Shown here one piece after another: positions 26,131-35,216 of a DNA stretch of 64,000 bases. The stretch covers positions 36,172 to 100,171 of the forward strand of contig JAEZTQ010000064.1 of NCBI GenBank assembly GCA_023443625.1, read 5' to 3'. The DNA comes from Bacillota bacterium. Lineage in GTDB: Bacteria > Bacillota_A > Clostridia > Lachnospirales > Lachnospiraceae. The stretch's first letter is position 1. Each line of letters opens with the position of its first letter. The translations under genes were made by a program, and so were the position numbers. The notes below the pieces were generated by a model. The model saw only the letters and a program-made list of their open reading frames with translations, had not been told where the DNA came from and did not search any database.

Positions 26131-28341
26131 TTGGTAACAATTAAGGAGGTAGCAGCTGCTGCTGGAGTATCTTTGGGTACGGCTTCTAATGTGATAAATG
26201 GAAAGACAAATAATAAAGATTTAATTGAAAGAGTGGAAGAAGCTATCCGTTTGCTCGATTATAGGCCGGATGCAAAAGCCAGAAGCTTAAAAAGTGCCCA
26301 TACTTTTTTAATTGGTATAGTTGTAGATAGTTTAAATGATTATAGTACCCAACAACTTCTTTCATCCTTAGAAAGACAGTTTCGTAGCAGGGGCTATAGT
26401 ATCGTACTTAGAACGTCTGGTAATAATGCAATCTTAGAAAGCAAGAATATAGAGTACTTTATTCAGTTGGGAGTAGATGGAATTATCATCAGTACATCTC
26501 AGAAGAAAAAAAGTTGGTTAAAAAAAATAAAAGGAAAAAATATACCCATCGTATATATTACAAGGTCAACTCACATTGATTTAATGTCAGATAGGATATA
26601 TATTAGCCATAGACCTGCCTTAGAGAAATTTTTTCATTGGTGTAAGTCGAAACAATACAAAAAAACAGGATTTATCTTAGAGATGGCTTCTTTTTCTATC
26701 AAAGAACTAGAACAGGTAGCAAGGGAACATCATGCTGATATTCTATATAAAATAGTGGGAGATAATAGTGGTGAGAGTGGATTTAAAGCTGCTTATGAGC
26801 TTTTGTATGAGAATCCAGACATTGATAACCTAGTCATTGGAGGTACGATGCTAGCCAAAGGAGTTCATAAGGTACTTCAGATTAAGGGCATATGGAATAA
26901 CATAGCTCTGGTTTGTGTTGCACCGGAGAGTTGGATTGATAACGATGGAATTTATGATGGTATTATTGAGATATCAGATTATGATATAGGTTGTATAGCC
27001 AGTAATAGGTTGTTAGAAAAGATAGATAATACGGATCTGGTGGATAATAAGTTATTAAAAGTATATTCAGATTTTAAGGAGAAGAAAGCTTCGCTAAAGG
27101 ATCAGTTATTAATTGGGAAGCAGGGTGCGTCTATCAATCTGGCTTTACTAGAAACAGAAACATCGAATGTTTTAAAAATGTTATCTGAGGTCTATGAAAA
27201 AACCACTGGGGTTCATATTAACTATTATTTTTATAAATATTTTGACTTATGGAATTTAATCACAAATGAAGAGGAATTAAAAAATAAAAATATTGACATA
27301 GTCATGTTTGATATTTTATGGAAAGATAATCTAATGGAGCATAACATGCTAAAGGATATCTCTTTTCTCTTTCAGAAGCAGCCAGAATATTTTGAGGATT
27401 ATATCAATAATATTACCGATAATTTCTGTATCCATAATGATAAGTTGTATGGATTACCCTTTATGACAGGTACTCAATTATTGATTTATCAGAAGGACCT
27501 ATTTGAAGACAATTCTTTTAAAATCCAGTTCCGCAGACAATTTGGTAAGGAGCTTAGAGTTCCTCAGACCTGGGAAGAATTCAATCAAATAGCTGAATTT
27601 TTTACGAAGGAATATAATGATAAATCACCAGTATCCTATGGAACTGCCCTAATTAACGAAGGTAATTTGTATAATAGTATAGATTTTTTAAACCGCTTAT
27701 GGACCTATGAGGATATTAATTCAGATGGGAAGGGATGGCATTTGAACTCTGAAAATATCAAAGTTGCTCTAAAAAATTATAAAAATGCCTTTTGTTTTTC
27801 TGATATAAATGCCAGATTTAATACCTGGGAAGATGTAGCCAACGCCTTTAAAAAGGGTGATGTAGCTATGGTAGTACTCTATGATAGTTTTGCTTTTGGT
27901 ATCAATGATGCTATGTTCTCTAAGGTGGCTGGTAATGTTGGTAGTGCTATGATACCTGGTAGATGCCCTGTTTTAGGTGGATGGGGCCTTGGACTAACCA
28001 ATACAAAGGACAAGGTTGATAAGACAGTACTGGATTATCTCATGTGGAGTTGTGGAGATATAATAGCAGAACCCTTTTCCATTCTTTCAGGAACCTCCAG
28101 TAGAAAATCCTTTTATGCGAATAAAGAATCCACAGGCTTATATCCTTGGAAAGACCAAATTCTAGAAAGCTATTCTAGAAGCAGAAGAAGACAAAGTATT
28201 AAAACTGATGGAAATTATATGAATAATCTAAAGCTTTATGATGAAATTGTAGGTAATGCTCTTGGCAAATACATTAGAGATGAAATAACATCAGAAGAGA
28301 TTATTAAGGAATTAGAAGTATTTCGTTTGCATTCTGAATAA
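26131..28341 (+). CDS. LacI-family regulator fused to a solute-binding-protein domain
   Basis: 736 residues, about twice the length of a LacI protein. Residues 1-50 are a LacI helix-turn-helix (VTIKEVAAAAGVSLGTASNVING) with a hinge helix (PDAKARSLKS), and residues 58-320 form the LacI-type sensor domain. The remainder (about 330-725) looks like an ABC sugar-binding protein without signal peptide: DIVMFDILWKDNL, YGLPFMTGTQLLIYQKDLFED, VPQTWEEFNQIAEFFTKE, FKKGDVAMVVLYDSFAFG, GGWGLGLTN. TTG 26131 is preferred, 10 bases after gaggggg (26114-26120), because the protein then starts at the family N-terminus. Probable regulator of the TGAAACGTTTCA regulon downstream. Confidence 0.85.
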   Translation: MVTIKEVAAAAGVSLGTASNVINGKTNNKDLIERVEEAIRLLDYRPDAKARSLKSAHTFLIGIVVDSLNDYSTQQLLSSLERQFRSRGYSIVLRTSGNNAILESKNIEYFIQLGVDGIIISTSQKKKSWLKKIKGKNIPIVYITRSTHIDLMSDRIYISHRPALEKFFHWCKSKQYKKTGFILEMASFSIKELEQVAREHHADILYKIVGDNSGESGFKAAYELLYENPDIDNLVIGGTMLAKGVHKVLQIKGIWNNIALVCVAPESWIDNDGIYDGIIEISDYDIGCIASNRLLEKIDNTDLVDNKLLKVYSDFKEKKASLKDQLLIGKQGASINLALLETETSNVLKMLSEVYEKTTGVHINYYFYKYFDLWNLITNEEELKNKNIDIVMFDILWKDNLMEHNMLKDISFLFQKQPEYFEDYINNITDNFCIHNDKLYGLPFMTGTQLLIYQKDLFEDNSFKIQFRRQFGKELRVPQTWEEFNQIAEFFTKEYNDKSPVSYGTALINEGNLYNSIDFLNRLWTYEDINSDGKGWHLNSENIKVALKNYKNAFCFSDINARFNTWEDVANAFKKGDVAMVVLYDSFAFGINDAMFSKVAGNVGSAMIPGRCPVLGGWGLGLTNTKDKVDKTVLDYLMWSCGDIIAEPFSILSGTSSRKSFYANKESTGLYPWKDQILESYSRSRRRQSIKTDGNYMNNLKLYDEIVGNALGKYIRDEITSEEIIKELEVFRLHSE

Positions 28342-28349
28342 TTAGTAAT

Positions 28350-28395
28350 AAAAATACTGCCACTAAAGAGGTTAACTCCATGTGGCAGTTTGTTA
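28350..28395. terminator. bidirectional hairpin between convergent genes
   Basis: actgccac (28356-28363) pairs with gtggcagt (28382-28389), A-rich upstream and T-rich downstream, serving both the regulator gene and the minus-strand URO-D gene. Confidence 0.75.
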
Positions 28396-28396
28396 T

Positions 28397-29653
28397 TTAT
28401 GCTTCACCATTATATTTTTTAATTGCTCTGATCATAGCATCAAGATTCTGTGCTGGAACGCCTGGTACAATGTTATGGATGGTATTAAATACAAACCCAC
28501 CTTTTTTACCAAAAATCTTACAGCAATCTAGTACTTCATTGTACACATCCTCTGGACTACCAAAAGGTAGAGTCTTTTGAGTATCTACACCACCACCCCA
28601 GAACACAATGTTATCACCGAACTTATCCTTTAAACTGTTACGCTCCATATTTTTAGCAGTCCATTGAACAGGATTAATAATATCAAAACCTGCCTCAATT
28701 AAATCTGGCATTAACCCAAAGATGCTACCACAGCTATGTTTGAAGGTCTTCCAAGTGGTATGTTCATGGATCCAGTTGTTCACAGCCTTGTAATAAGGTG
28801 CATATAATTCTCTGAATACATCATTTGAGAAGAAAGGACCATCTTGGGTACCAAAATCATTACCGCAGATATATGCAACTTGTATAGAGTCACCTAGAAC
28901 CTGATGCATCTTCTCAAGATTCTTAAGAGCAAAATCTAATTCGTACTGGAAAATCTGATGTAGGCTATCTTGACGAATAGAGGTAGAGATATACCATTCC
29001 TGAATATCTCGGATACCTTTTGGAGCCTTTAGCTGAGGACCTGGAACTAAAGCGATGTCACCGAAAGCAGTTCCACCTAGATTACCCATGATTACATCGT
29101 TAGAACCCTTTACTTGTTCCTTTTGGATGCGTAACCACTCTAAATCCTCATCAGATACAGGACCAAATTCTTCATAATTATCTCTTACATCATACTCATC
29201 CTCATCGAAATCCGTAACTCTGATGATATTATCAAAGTAATAACCGCTGGTAGGCATATGACCGGCTGGGGGATAATTTGTATCACCACAAGCATAGATG
29301 AAGGTGCCTTTCTCGTTCTGGGTTGTCATAAAATCTTTGGCAACGAGTACTTCTTGCCCCCAAGGGGTGCGCCATTCTTTAAATTCATCTGTTTGTTTAA
29401 AGCCAAACATAGTACCAGCACTCCAGAGGGGAGAAGTTTGTATGCCCATGATTTCCTTTAAATCATCATCAATTACACCAAGCATCTGGACGGGTTCAAT
29501 AATCTTGATGGTACGCTTTTCTAAGCCGTAAAATTCTCTCATCTTCTCCAAAACAGTACAATGAATACCTGTAGTAGGCATTCCACCTATATCTAATAAA
29601 ACGGGCCCGTCTTCATGATTTAAAGCTAATTTAAGTTTTTCTTTACCTGTCAT
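28397..29653 (-). CDS. uroporphyrinogen decarboxylase (URO-D) family protein
   Basis: 418 residues. Like corrinoid-linked methyltransferases and haem URO-D, it has a TIM-barrel fold, with KHSCGSIFGLMPDLIEAGFDIINPVQ and the C-terminal GGGVDTQKTLPFGSPEDV blocks typical of the family. The His-x-Cys-like HSCG motif could bind zinc as in MtaA-type methyltransferases. No corrinoid protein is nearby. ATG 29653 follows aaggagt. Its promoter holds the regulon palindrome, so its substrate is probably a sugar derivative or C1-carrying group from that pathway, not haem. Confidence 0.8.
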   Translation of the reverse strand: MTGKEKLKLALNHEDGPVLLDIGGMPTTGIHCTVLEKMREFYGLEKRTIKIIEPVQMLGVIDDDLKEIMGIQTSPLWSAGTMFGFKQTDEFKEWRTPWGQEVLVAKDFMTTQNEKGTFIYACGDTNYPPAGHMPTSGYYFDNIIRVTDFDEDEYDVRDNYEEFGPVSDEDLEWLRIQKEQVKGSNDVIMGNLGGTAFGDIALVPGPQLKAPKGIRDIQEWYISTSIRQDSLHQIFQYELDFALKNLEKMHQVLGDSIQVAYICGNDFGTQDGPFFSNDVFRELYAPYYKAVNNWIHEHTTWKTFKHSCGSIFGLMPDLIEAGFDIINPVQWTAKNMERNSLKDKFGDNIVFWGGGVDTQKTLPFGSPEDVYNEVLDCCKIFGKKGGFVFNTIHNIVPGVPAQNLDAMIRAIKKYNGEA

Positions 29654-29695
29654 AAATCTACTCCTTACTCAACAATAATATGCACAAATGTAACG

Positions 29696-29707
29696 TGAAA
29701 CGTTTCA
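29696..29707. promoter_or_regulatory. LacI-type operator TGAAACGTTTCA (1)
   Basis: Perfect 12-bp palindrome at the predicted start of the minus-strand URO-D transcript. On the minus strand a ttgcaa -35 and tataac -10 with a 17-base spacer lie just upstream. Confidence 0.85.
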
Positions 29708-29913
29708 TAGATAAGTTATAACATATCCATCCCCTCTTTGCAAGACATAAAAATAAAATATTATAGTAATAATTATGATTAATCCAAAATAGCCATAAAA
29801 TCTTTAGTGCAAAGTATATATAAATATCATGCTTTATTCCGTACATAATATAAATTTGCATAATAAATAAAGGGGTAATCTTTGAAAATATAGAAATAAT
29901 TTTATAAATCATA

Positions 29914-29942
29914 TTGACATTAAATAGTTAAAATGTTAAAAT
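29914..29942 (+). promoter_or_regulatory. promoter of the dehydrogenase/ABC transporter operon
   Basis: ttgaca (29914-29919), 17-base spacer, taaaat (29937-29942). The operator at 29949-29960 covers the transcription start. Confidence 0.85.
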
Positions 29943-29948
29943 TATGTA

Positions 29949-29960
29949 TGAAACGTTTCA
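29949..29960. promoter_or_regulatory. LacI-type operator TGAAACGTTTCA (2)
   Basis: Identical palindrome, extended to ATGAAACGTTTCAT, seven bases after the -10 box of the plus-strand promoter. Confidence 0.88.
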
Positions 29961-30023
29961 TGAACCGTTATAATTTTTACAAGCTTTGGACCTATACTCT
30001 AACTAAGAAAGGAAGTATCGATA

Positions 30024-31139
30024 GTGGAAAATTTAAAAAAGGAATTGGAACAAGCTACATTACCCATTCTCCCCCACAACAAAGATTATAAGATAGGGAT
30101 CATAGGAGCAGGTTTTATAGTAAGAAACTGTCACCTGGTAGCCTACAGAAAGGCAGGTTTTAATCCCTATGCCATCACCTCTTTGGACAAAGAGCAGAGT
30201 AGAGAAGTGGCGGCCCTACATAATTTGGAGAAAGTATATGATGACTGGCGTGAACTAGTTGATGATCTGGCAGTAGATATTATAGATATTGCCGTACCAC
30301 CTCATGTTCAACTGGAAATTGTAAGATATGCTTGTACGAAGAAGCATATTAAGGGTATCCTTTGCCAAAAGCCTATTGCTATGTCTATTGAAGATGCCAA
30401 TGAAATCGCAAGATTAGGTAAAGAAGCAAACATTCCTATCGCTGTAAATTCCAATATGAGATATGACCAATCCATGAGAGCACTAAAGCATATTTTGGAT
30501 AAGGAATTAATTGGAACGCCTGTACTTGCTAGCATTGACATGAGAGCTATCCCGGATTGGCAAGGCTTTTTACGGGATTACAAGAAATTGGAAATATATG
30601 CTATGGCAGTACATCATCTTGATGTTTTCAGATATTTGTTTGGAGATCCAGAGAAAATTGTAGCTGTATGCAGAACGGATCCAAGAACTAAATTTGAACA
30701 TACGGATGGTATAGTTCAATATACCTTCCAGTATCAGGATGGTTTTATGGCGACTAGTTTAGATGACGTGTGGGCATGGCCGGAAGAGCCTTGTAAGAAG
30801 AATAATTATATCAATTGGCGAGTAGAAGGCACGGAGGGCTTTGCAGAAGGGGATATTGGCTGGCATAGAAGAGAACCTGAATTCTGCGGAAGTTCCCTAA
30901 GACTCACCTGTAAATCCTATCCAGACCAGTGGATAGTTCCTAAGTGGGAGACCCAGTGGTTCCCTGACGCCTTCGTGGGTACAATGGCTAATCTTATGGT
31001 TGCCATTGAAAATGGTACGGAGCCTGAGATTAGTGCGGAGGATAATGTTAAGACCCTGGCTTGTGTGGAAGCTTGCTACAGATCAATTCAAGAAGAAAGA
31101 ACGGTATATTTAAGTGAAGTATTAAATGGCTCTCGTTAA
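30024..31139 (+). CDS. Gfo/Idh/MocA-family oxidoreductase (paralogue 1)
   Basis: 371 residues. An N-terminal Rossmann fold (IGIIGAGFIVRNCHL) binds NAD(P), and a C-terminal alpha/beta domain shapes the active site (AMAVHHLDVFRYLFG, DGIVQYTFQYQDGF). The usual catalytic EKP reads QKP (LCQKPIAMS). It probably oxidises a sugar or inositol-like compound. GTG 30024 is preceded by aaggaag. First gene of the transporter operon under operator 2. A near-identical copy lies at 35217. Confidence 0.9.
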   Translation: MENLKKELEQATLPILPHNKDYKIGIIGAGFIVRNCHLVAYRKAGFNPYAITSLDKEQSREVAALHNLEKVYDDWRELVDDLAVDIIDIAVPPHVQLEIVRYACTKKHIKGILCQKPIAMSIEDANEIARLGKEANIPIAVNSNMRYDQSMRALKHILDKELIGTPVLASIDMRAIPDWQGFLRDYKKLEIYAMAVHHLDVFRYLFGDPEKIVAVCRTDPRTKFEHTDGIVQYTFQYQDGFMATSLDDVWAWPEEPCKKNNYINWRVEGTEGFAEGDIGWHRREPEFCGSSLRLTCKSYPDQWIVPKWETQWFPDAFVGTMANLMVAIENGTEPEISAEDNVKTLACVEACYRSIQEERTVYLSEVLNGSR

Positions 31140-31318
31140 AGAACTGAGAGATTATCAATATAATAGACTGGTGGGGCGTAGTTTAGCATACAAAGATGAT
31201 TCATTTAGAATAATACCAAGGATTGTAGTTATATTAAAACTATTATAGGAAGAGGCATTTTAGAGTACCTATCCAATTTGGATTAGGTCCACATAAAATG
31301 AAAGGTGCGGGTGACATT

Positions 31319-32413
31319 ATGAAAAAAAATTTGAAATCAGTATTTATGTTAATTATGGTTGTATTAACATTAGCAATTATTTCTGGTTGTGCTAAGAAGG
31401 CTGGGGACGAATCAAAAGATACTACAAAAGATACTACAAAAGATACAAAGGCCAATGTTACAGAGAGTGTAAAAGAGGAGGATAAAGGTACCGAAAGTTC
31501 TTCATCAAAATACGGTCATTTAACAATTGGTACAGTACAACCTGGTCCGGAAGATTATTATCAAACTTTCTTTGATAGAATAAATCAGGCAGCGGTTGCA
31601 GCGGGAATGAATACATATTCTATGCTCTCTGAGTATAGTACAGAAAAAGAGATGTCCAATGTTGAAGATTTGATTTCACAGGGTGTAGATGCAATCGCAA
31701 TCTTTCCTTTGACCAGTGACTCGGCTCAGGAAGTAACAAAAATATGTAATGCAGCTAAAATGCCTATCTTTATCATAACCACAGAAATTGCAGAGGGAGA
31801 GGGTGTTGAGACCTGTTCTATTACCAATGATTTCTATGATATGGGTAAAGCAAATGGGGAATGGCTTATTGATAATTTCACAGGAAGTGCAAAAATTCTT
31901 GAAATCCAAGGAGCTTTAGGAACAGGTATTGCAGATAATATTTCTGATGGTTTTGCAGATGCCATAGCAAGTACCGATTATGAGATATTATATAAATCCG
32001 ACTGTAAATGGGACAGAGCAACTGCTATTCAGGTAGTTGAGGATCAAATTTCAGCTGGTTTAGATTTTAATGTTGTATTCGTACATAACGAGGATATGTG
32101 TGGTGGTGTCGTAAGTGTACTAGAAGAAAATAATATGTTAGACAAGGTTATGGTTATCACTCAGAATGGTTCCAATGCTGGATTTGAAATGCTCAAAAAC
32201 AATCAAATCGCATGTACCGTTACCAATTCTCCTTCTCTAGTAGCTGGTGAAACCGTTGTTCGTATTATGGAATACTTTGATGGTACATTAAAAGATAATA
32301 AAGTACAGGCGGGCGTATATTGTGTAGATCAGAGTAATTACGAAAATCCCGATACCGTTACTTGGGATGTATATTGGGCACTTAACTTAGTAAAAGCGTA
32401 TCTAGATAAATAA
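31319..32413 (+). CDS. sugar ABC transporter substrate-binding lipoprotein (RbsB type)
   Basis: 364 residues. A lipoprotein signal (MVVLTLAIISGC) ends at the lipobox cysteine, followed by a linker containing the repeat KDTTKDTTKDTK, then a periplasmic-binding-protein domain of the ribose/galactose family (YGHLTIGTVQPGPEDYYQTFF, DLISQGVDAIAIFP, GQVVEDQISAGL-like turns). ATG 31319 is chosen because the signal peptide starts there; the open frame begins at ATG 31298. It carries the sugar to the membrane complex. A hairpin (32428-32449) follows before the ATPase gene. Confidence 0.88.
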   Translation: MKKNLKSVFMLIMVVLTLAIISGCAKKAGDESKDTTKDTTKDTKANVTESVKEEDKGTESSSSKYGHLTIGTVQPGPEDYYQTFFDRINQAAVAAGMNTYSMLSEYSTEKEMSNVEDLISQGVDAIAIFPLTSDSAQEVTKICNAAKMPIFIITTEIAEGEGVETCSITNDFYDMGKANGEWLIDNFTGSAKILEIQGALGTGIADNISDGFADAIASTDYEILYKSDCKWDRATAIQVVEDQISAGLDFNVVFVHNEDMCGGVVSVLEENNMLDKVMVITQNGSNAGFEMLKNNQIACTVTNSPSLVAGETVVRIMEYFDGTLKDNKVQAGVYCVDQSNYENPDTVTWDVYWALNLVKAYLDK

Positions 32414-32427
32414 ATCATGGAGTGGTT

Positions 32428-32449
32428 ACTGCCCAGTTTACTGGGCAGT
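32428..32449 (+). promoter_or_regulatory. intercistronic hairpin
   Basis: actgcccag (32428-32436) and ctgggcagt (32441-32449), a perfect 9-bp stem with a 4-base loop and no T-run. Probably protects the upstream mRNA end rather than terminating. Confidence 0.6.
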
Positions 32450-32480
32450 TGCCAAAATGTTGGTAAAGGAGATAAAGTAC

Positions 32481-33974
32481 ATGAGTGATCTTAAACCTGA
32501 TGCTGTCATCCGTGTAGAATGTTGTAAGAAGAGTTTTAATGGAGTAACGGTATTTGATGATGTTTGTTTTGAACTTCTACCAGGTGAAATACACTGCTTA
32601 TGTGGAGAAAACGGAGCAGGTAAGTCAACATTTATTAAAATCTTATCAGGTGCCTATGTACCGGATTCAGGAAGTATTTATGTTTGTGGTGAAAAGGTAA
32701 AAAACTTTGATCCTGGCGTTGCAAAGGCATCGGGTATTCAGACCATTTATCAGAACCAATTCCTGATGCATAATTTGAGCGTAGCTGAAAATATATACAT
32801 GGGTAATTATAATACAAAGAACGTATTTATTAATTATAAGAAGTTAATTAAGGATGCAGAGGTATTACTAGAGGATCTTGAAGTTGACATTGACCCTAGG
32901 ACGTTGGTAGGTAAATTAGATGTTGCCCAGAGGCAAACAGTTCAAATAGCGAAGGCACTAGCCCAAGATGCCAAGGTTTTGATTTTAGATGAACCAACCG
33001 CTTCTTATGGAAGAAAAGAAAAAGAAAATCTATTAAAAATTGTAAGAAAGCTTGCATCTAAAGGATTGGGTATTATTTACATATCCCATCATTTGGATGA
33101 AGTTATGCAATTAGCTGACAGAGCTACAGTTCTACGTGATGGTAAAAAGATATCCTGCTACACAAAAGAGGAGCTTATGATAGAAAAGCTAATTAGTGAC
33201 ATGGTGGGTTGTAGCACTTCACAATTCTATATTAAGGAGTCTATTCCTAAACAGGAGGGTAAGCTTGAGGTTATAGATTTGCATAAGAAGGGCTATGTTG
33301 GCAAATGTTCTTTTAATTTACAAAAGGGTGAAATTATAGGATTCGGGGGTATGGTCGGTTCTGGAAGAACGGAGTTAGTTTCGCTTATATACGGGGCAGT
33401 TAAAGCAGATGGAGGACGAGTTCTATTAGATGGTAAGGATATCTTGCCAACTTCTCCGTCGGATGCTATCAAAAAGGGGATTGCATTAATATCTGAAGAC
33501 AGACAGAAAGATGGTTTGTTTCTAGGTCATAGTGTGGGATGGAATTTCATATCCAGTATTCTAAGTAAGAGAAAAGGATACCTGATAAAGCAAAATCATG
33601 CGAATAAAATGTTTGATGATTATATTAAGCAATTAAATATAAAAACCAAGGGCTCCAGACAGAAAATACAATTTCTTTCCGGTGGAAATCAGCAAAAAGT
33701 AATTCTAGCAAAGTGGTTATTTGCTAAGGGTGATATCTTTATCTTTGATGAGCCAACGAAGGGAATAGATATTGGAGCCAAGGAAGACGTGTATAAATTA
33801 ATGACGGAGCTTGCAAAGCATGGGAAATACATTATTCTGGTGTCTTCCGATATGCCAGAACTAATCGCTATGAGTGATAGAATATATGTTATGAAAGATA
33901 AGCATATTGTGAAAGAGTTATCTGGAAGTGATATAAATGATGAAACTATTTTGTCATATGCGATAGGAGGATAA
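32481..33974 (+). CDS. sugar ABC transporter ATP-binding protein (RbsA type)
   Basis: 497 residues, two fused ATPase domains. The first has Walker A GENGAGKST and Walker B VLILDEPTA. The second has a degenerate Walker A GMVGSGRTEL, signature LSGGNQQKV and Walker B IFDEPTKGID, as usual in the RbsA/MglA group. ATG 32481 lies 9 bases after aaggag (32466-32471); the frame opens at ATG 32457, before that site. Powers sugar import with the permease 4 bases downstream. Confidence 0.92.
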   Translation: MSDLKPDAVIRVECCKKSFNGVTVFDDVCFELLPGEIHCLCGENGAGKSTFIKILSGAYVPDSGSIYVCGEKVKNFDPGVAKASGIQTIYQNQFLMHNLSVAENIYMGNYNTKNVFINYKKLIKDAEVLLEDLEVDIDPRTLVGKLDVAQRQTVQIAKALAQDAKVLILDEPTASYGRKEKENLLKIVRKLASKGLGIIYISHHLDEVMQLADRATVLRDGKKISCYTKEELMIEKLISDMVGCSTSQFYIKESIPKQEGKLEVIDLHKKGYVGKCSFNLQKGEIIGFGGMVGSGRTELVSLIYGAVKADGGRVLLDGKDILPTSPSDAIKKGIALISEDRQKDGLFLGHSVGWNFISSILSKRKGYLIKQNHANKMFDDYIKQLNIKTKGSRQKIQFLSGGNQQKVILAKWLFAKGDIFIFDEPTKGIDIGAKEDVYKLMTELAKHGKYIILVSSDMPELIAMSDRIYVMKDKHIVKELSGSDINDETILSYAIGG

Positions 33975-33978
33975 GGAA

Positions 33979-34953
33979 ATGGAAACAGCAGACTTCAAGA
34001 TGAAGATAAGAAAGTTTTTAAAAGGGAATGGAGATAATACTCAAAATAGATTATTGAGTGCAATATTAATAATAATTGTAGTAGCAATGTGTTTTGCTAC
34101 TGATCGGTTTTATAGACCTACCAATCTTCTGAATATTTTAGTTCAGGTTACAGCCCTTGGTATCGCTGCTTTAGGTGCAGGTATGGTTATGATGAGTGGT
34201 GGTTTTGATCTAACCATTGGTAATGTAATATCTTTTGCTGGATGTAGTGCTGCCTTTGTAATGTCCATGGGTGCAAATGCACAGGTGGGATTTCTAACAG
34301 GCGTTGCTGTGGCAACGGCATGTGGCTTTATCAACGGCGTTCTCGTGGTTGTGACGAAGGCAGAACCATTTATCATTACCTTGGGTATGATGACAATCTA
34401 TCAAGGAATTACCTTACTTGTAACTAGAGGTAAGAATATCAAAGTAGAAGCAGCAGGATTTACCTTTGGACGTGATAAAATTGGCGGTGTATTCCCTATA
34501 ACAATTTTAGCACTCATCTTAGTTTATATCATTATTGGACTAATTCTTAAGTTTACCAAATTTGGCAGAAGAGTTTACTCCATTGGTGATAATGAAGAAG
34601 CATCCTATCTATCAGGTATTAAGATTAAAAGAAATAAAATATTAATTTATACTTTGAATGGATTTTTATTAGGTATTGCTGCCATGTTTTTATTATCAAG
34701 ACTTGGTTCTTGCAATTCAACCATGGGGGATTCCATATTGATGCAGGCTATTGCTGCAGCCGTTATCGGCGGAGTTAGCATGGCAGGAGGAAAAGGAAGC
34801 GCCATTGGTGTATTCTTTGGTACCTTATTAATCGGTATCATCAGTAATTCCTTAAATCTTTTGCAAGTACCTTCCTTCTGGCAGTATGTAATCCTTGGCT
34901 CCATCATTGTTGTTGCAGTATATGTAAGTAATATAGGTAAAAAGAGCCGATAA
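33979..34953 (+). CDS. sugar ABC transporter permease (RbsC type)
   Basis: 324 residues, about eight to ten membrane helices of the branched-chain/ribose permease family (FDLTIGNVISFAGCSAAFVMSMG, GFINGVLVVVTKAEPFIITLGMMTIYQGITLL, IAAAVIGGVSMAGGKGSAIGVFFGTLLIG). It completes the importer with the upstream binding protein and ATPase. ATG 33979 follows ataaggaa. Last gene of the first operon. Confidence 0.93.
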   Translation: METADFKMKIRKFLKGNGDNTQNRLLSAILIIIVVAMCFATDRFYRPTNLLNILVQVTALGIAALGAGMVMMSGGFDLTIGNVISFAGCSAAFVMSMGANAQVGFLTGVAVATACGFINGVLVVVTKAEPFIITLGMMTIYQGITLLVTRGKNIKVEAAGFTFGRDKIGGVFPITILALILVYIIIGLILKFTKFGRRVYSIGDNEEASYLSGIKIKRNKILIYTLNGFLLGIAAMFLLSRLGSCNSTMGDSILMQAIAAAVIGGVSMAGGKGSAIGVFFGTLLIGIISNSLNLLQVPSFWQYVILGSIIVVAVYVSNIGKKSR

Positions 34954-35108
34954 AGCAATAGAAGTATCTACATAAAATTGTGCAATTTAATAATTTGACT
35001 AAAACTAGGTCCTATTCTTATTGTGCATAGTTTACATCTACAATGGCTTATGTAATTAAAAAATATATGGAATTAACAAAGAATTATCTAAAAATATCCA
35101 CAACATTG

Positions 35109-35137
35109 TTGACATAGTCAAATTATAATGTTAAAAT
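35109..35137 (+). promoter_or_regulatory. promoter of the second dehydrogenase/isomerase operon
   Basis: ttgaca (35109-35114), 17-base spacer, taaaat (35132-35137), the same layout as at 29914. Confidence 0.85.
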
Positions 35138-35147
35138 GTAGATAAAA

Positions 35148-35159
35148 TGAAACGTTTCA
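35148..35159. promoter_or_regulatory. LacI-type operator TGAAACGTTTCA (3)
   Basis: Third identical palindrome, again extended to ATGAAACGTTTCAT, at the predicted transcription start of the second dehydrogenase operon. Confidence 0.88.
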
Positions 35160-35216
35160 TAAGTGTATTGATTTGACATTATATTAACAGCATAATCTAT
35201 GAAAGGAAGTGTTCTA

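Larger units (their letters stand above)
29654..30023. other. divergent control region with two operators
   Basis: 370 AT-rich bases containing the promoters of the URO-D gene (minus) and the first dehydrogenase gene (plus), each with its palindrome. Confidence 0.8.

Noticed and set aside
29696..35159. TGAAACGTTTCA palindromes as CcpA cre sites
   Set aside because: The cre consensus has 14 positions with two extra central bases; this palindrome is 12 bp and matches LacI-family sites with a simple CG centre better. Weak CcpA binding cannot be excluded.
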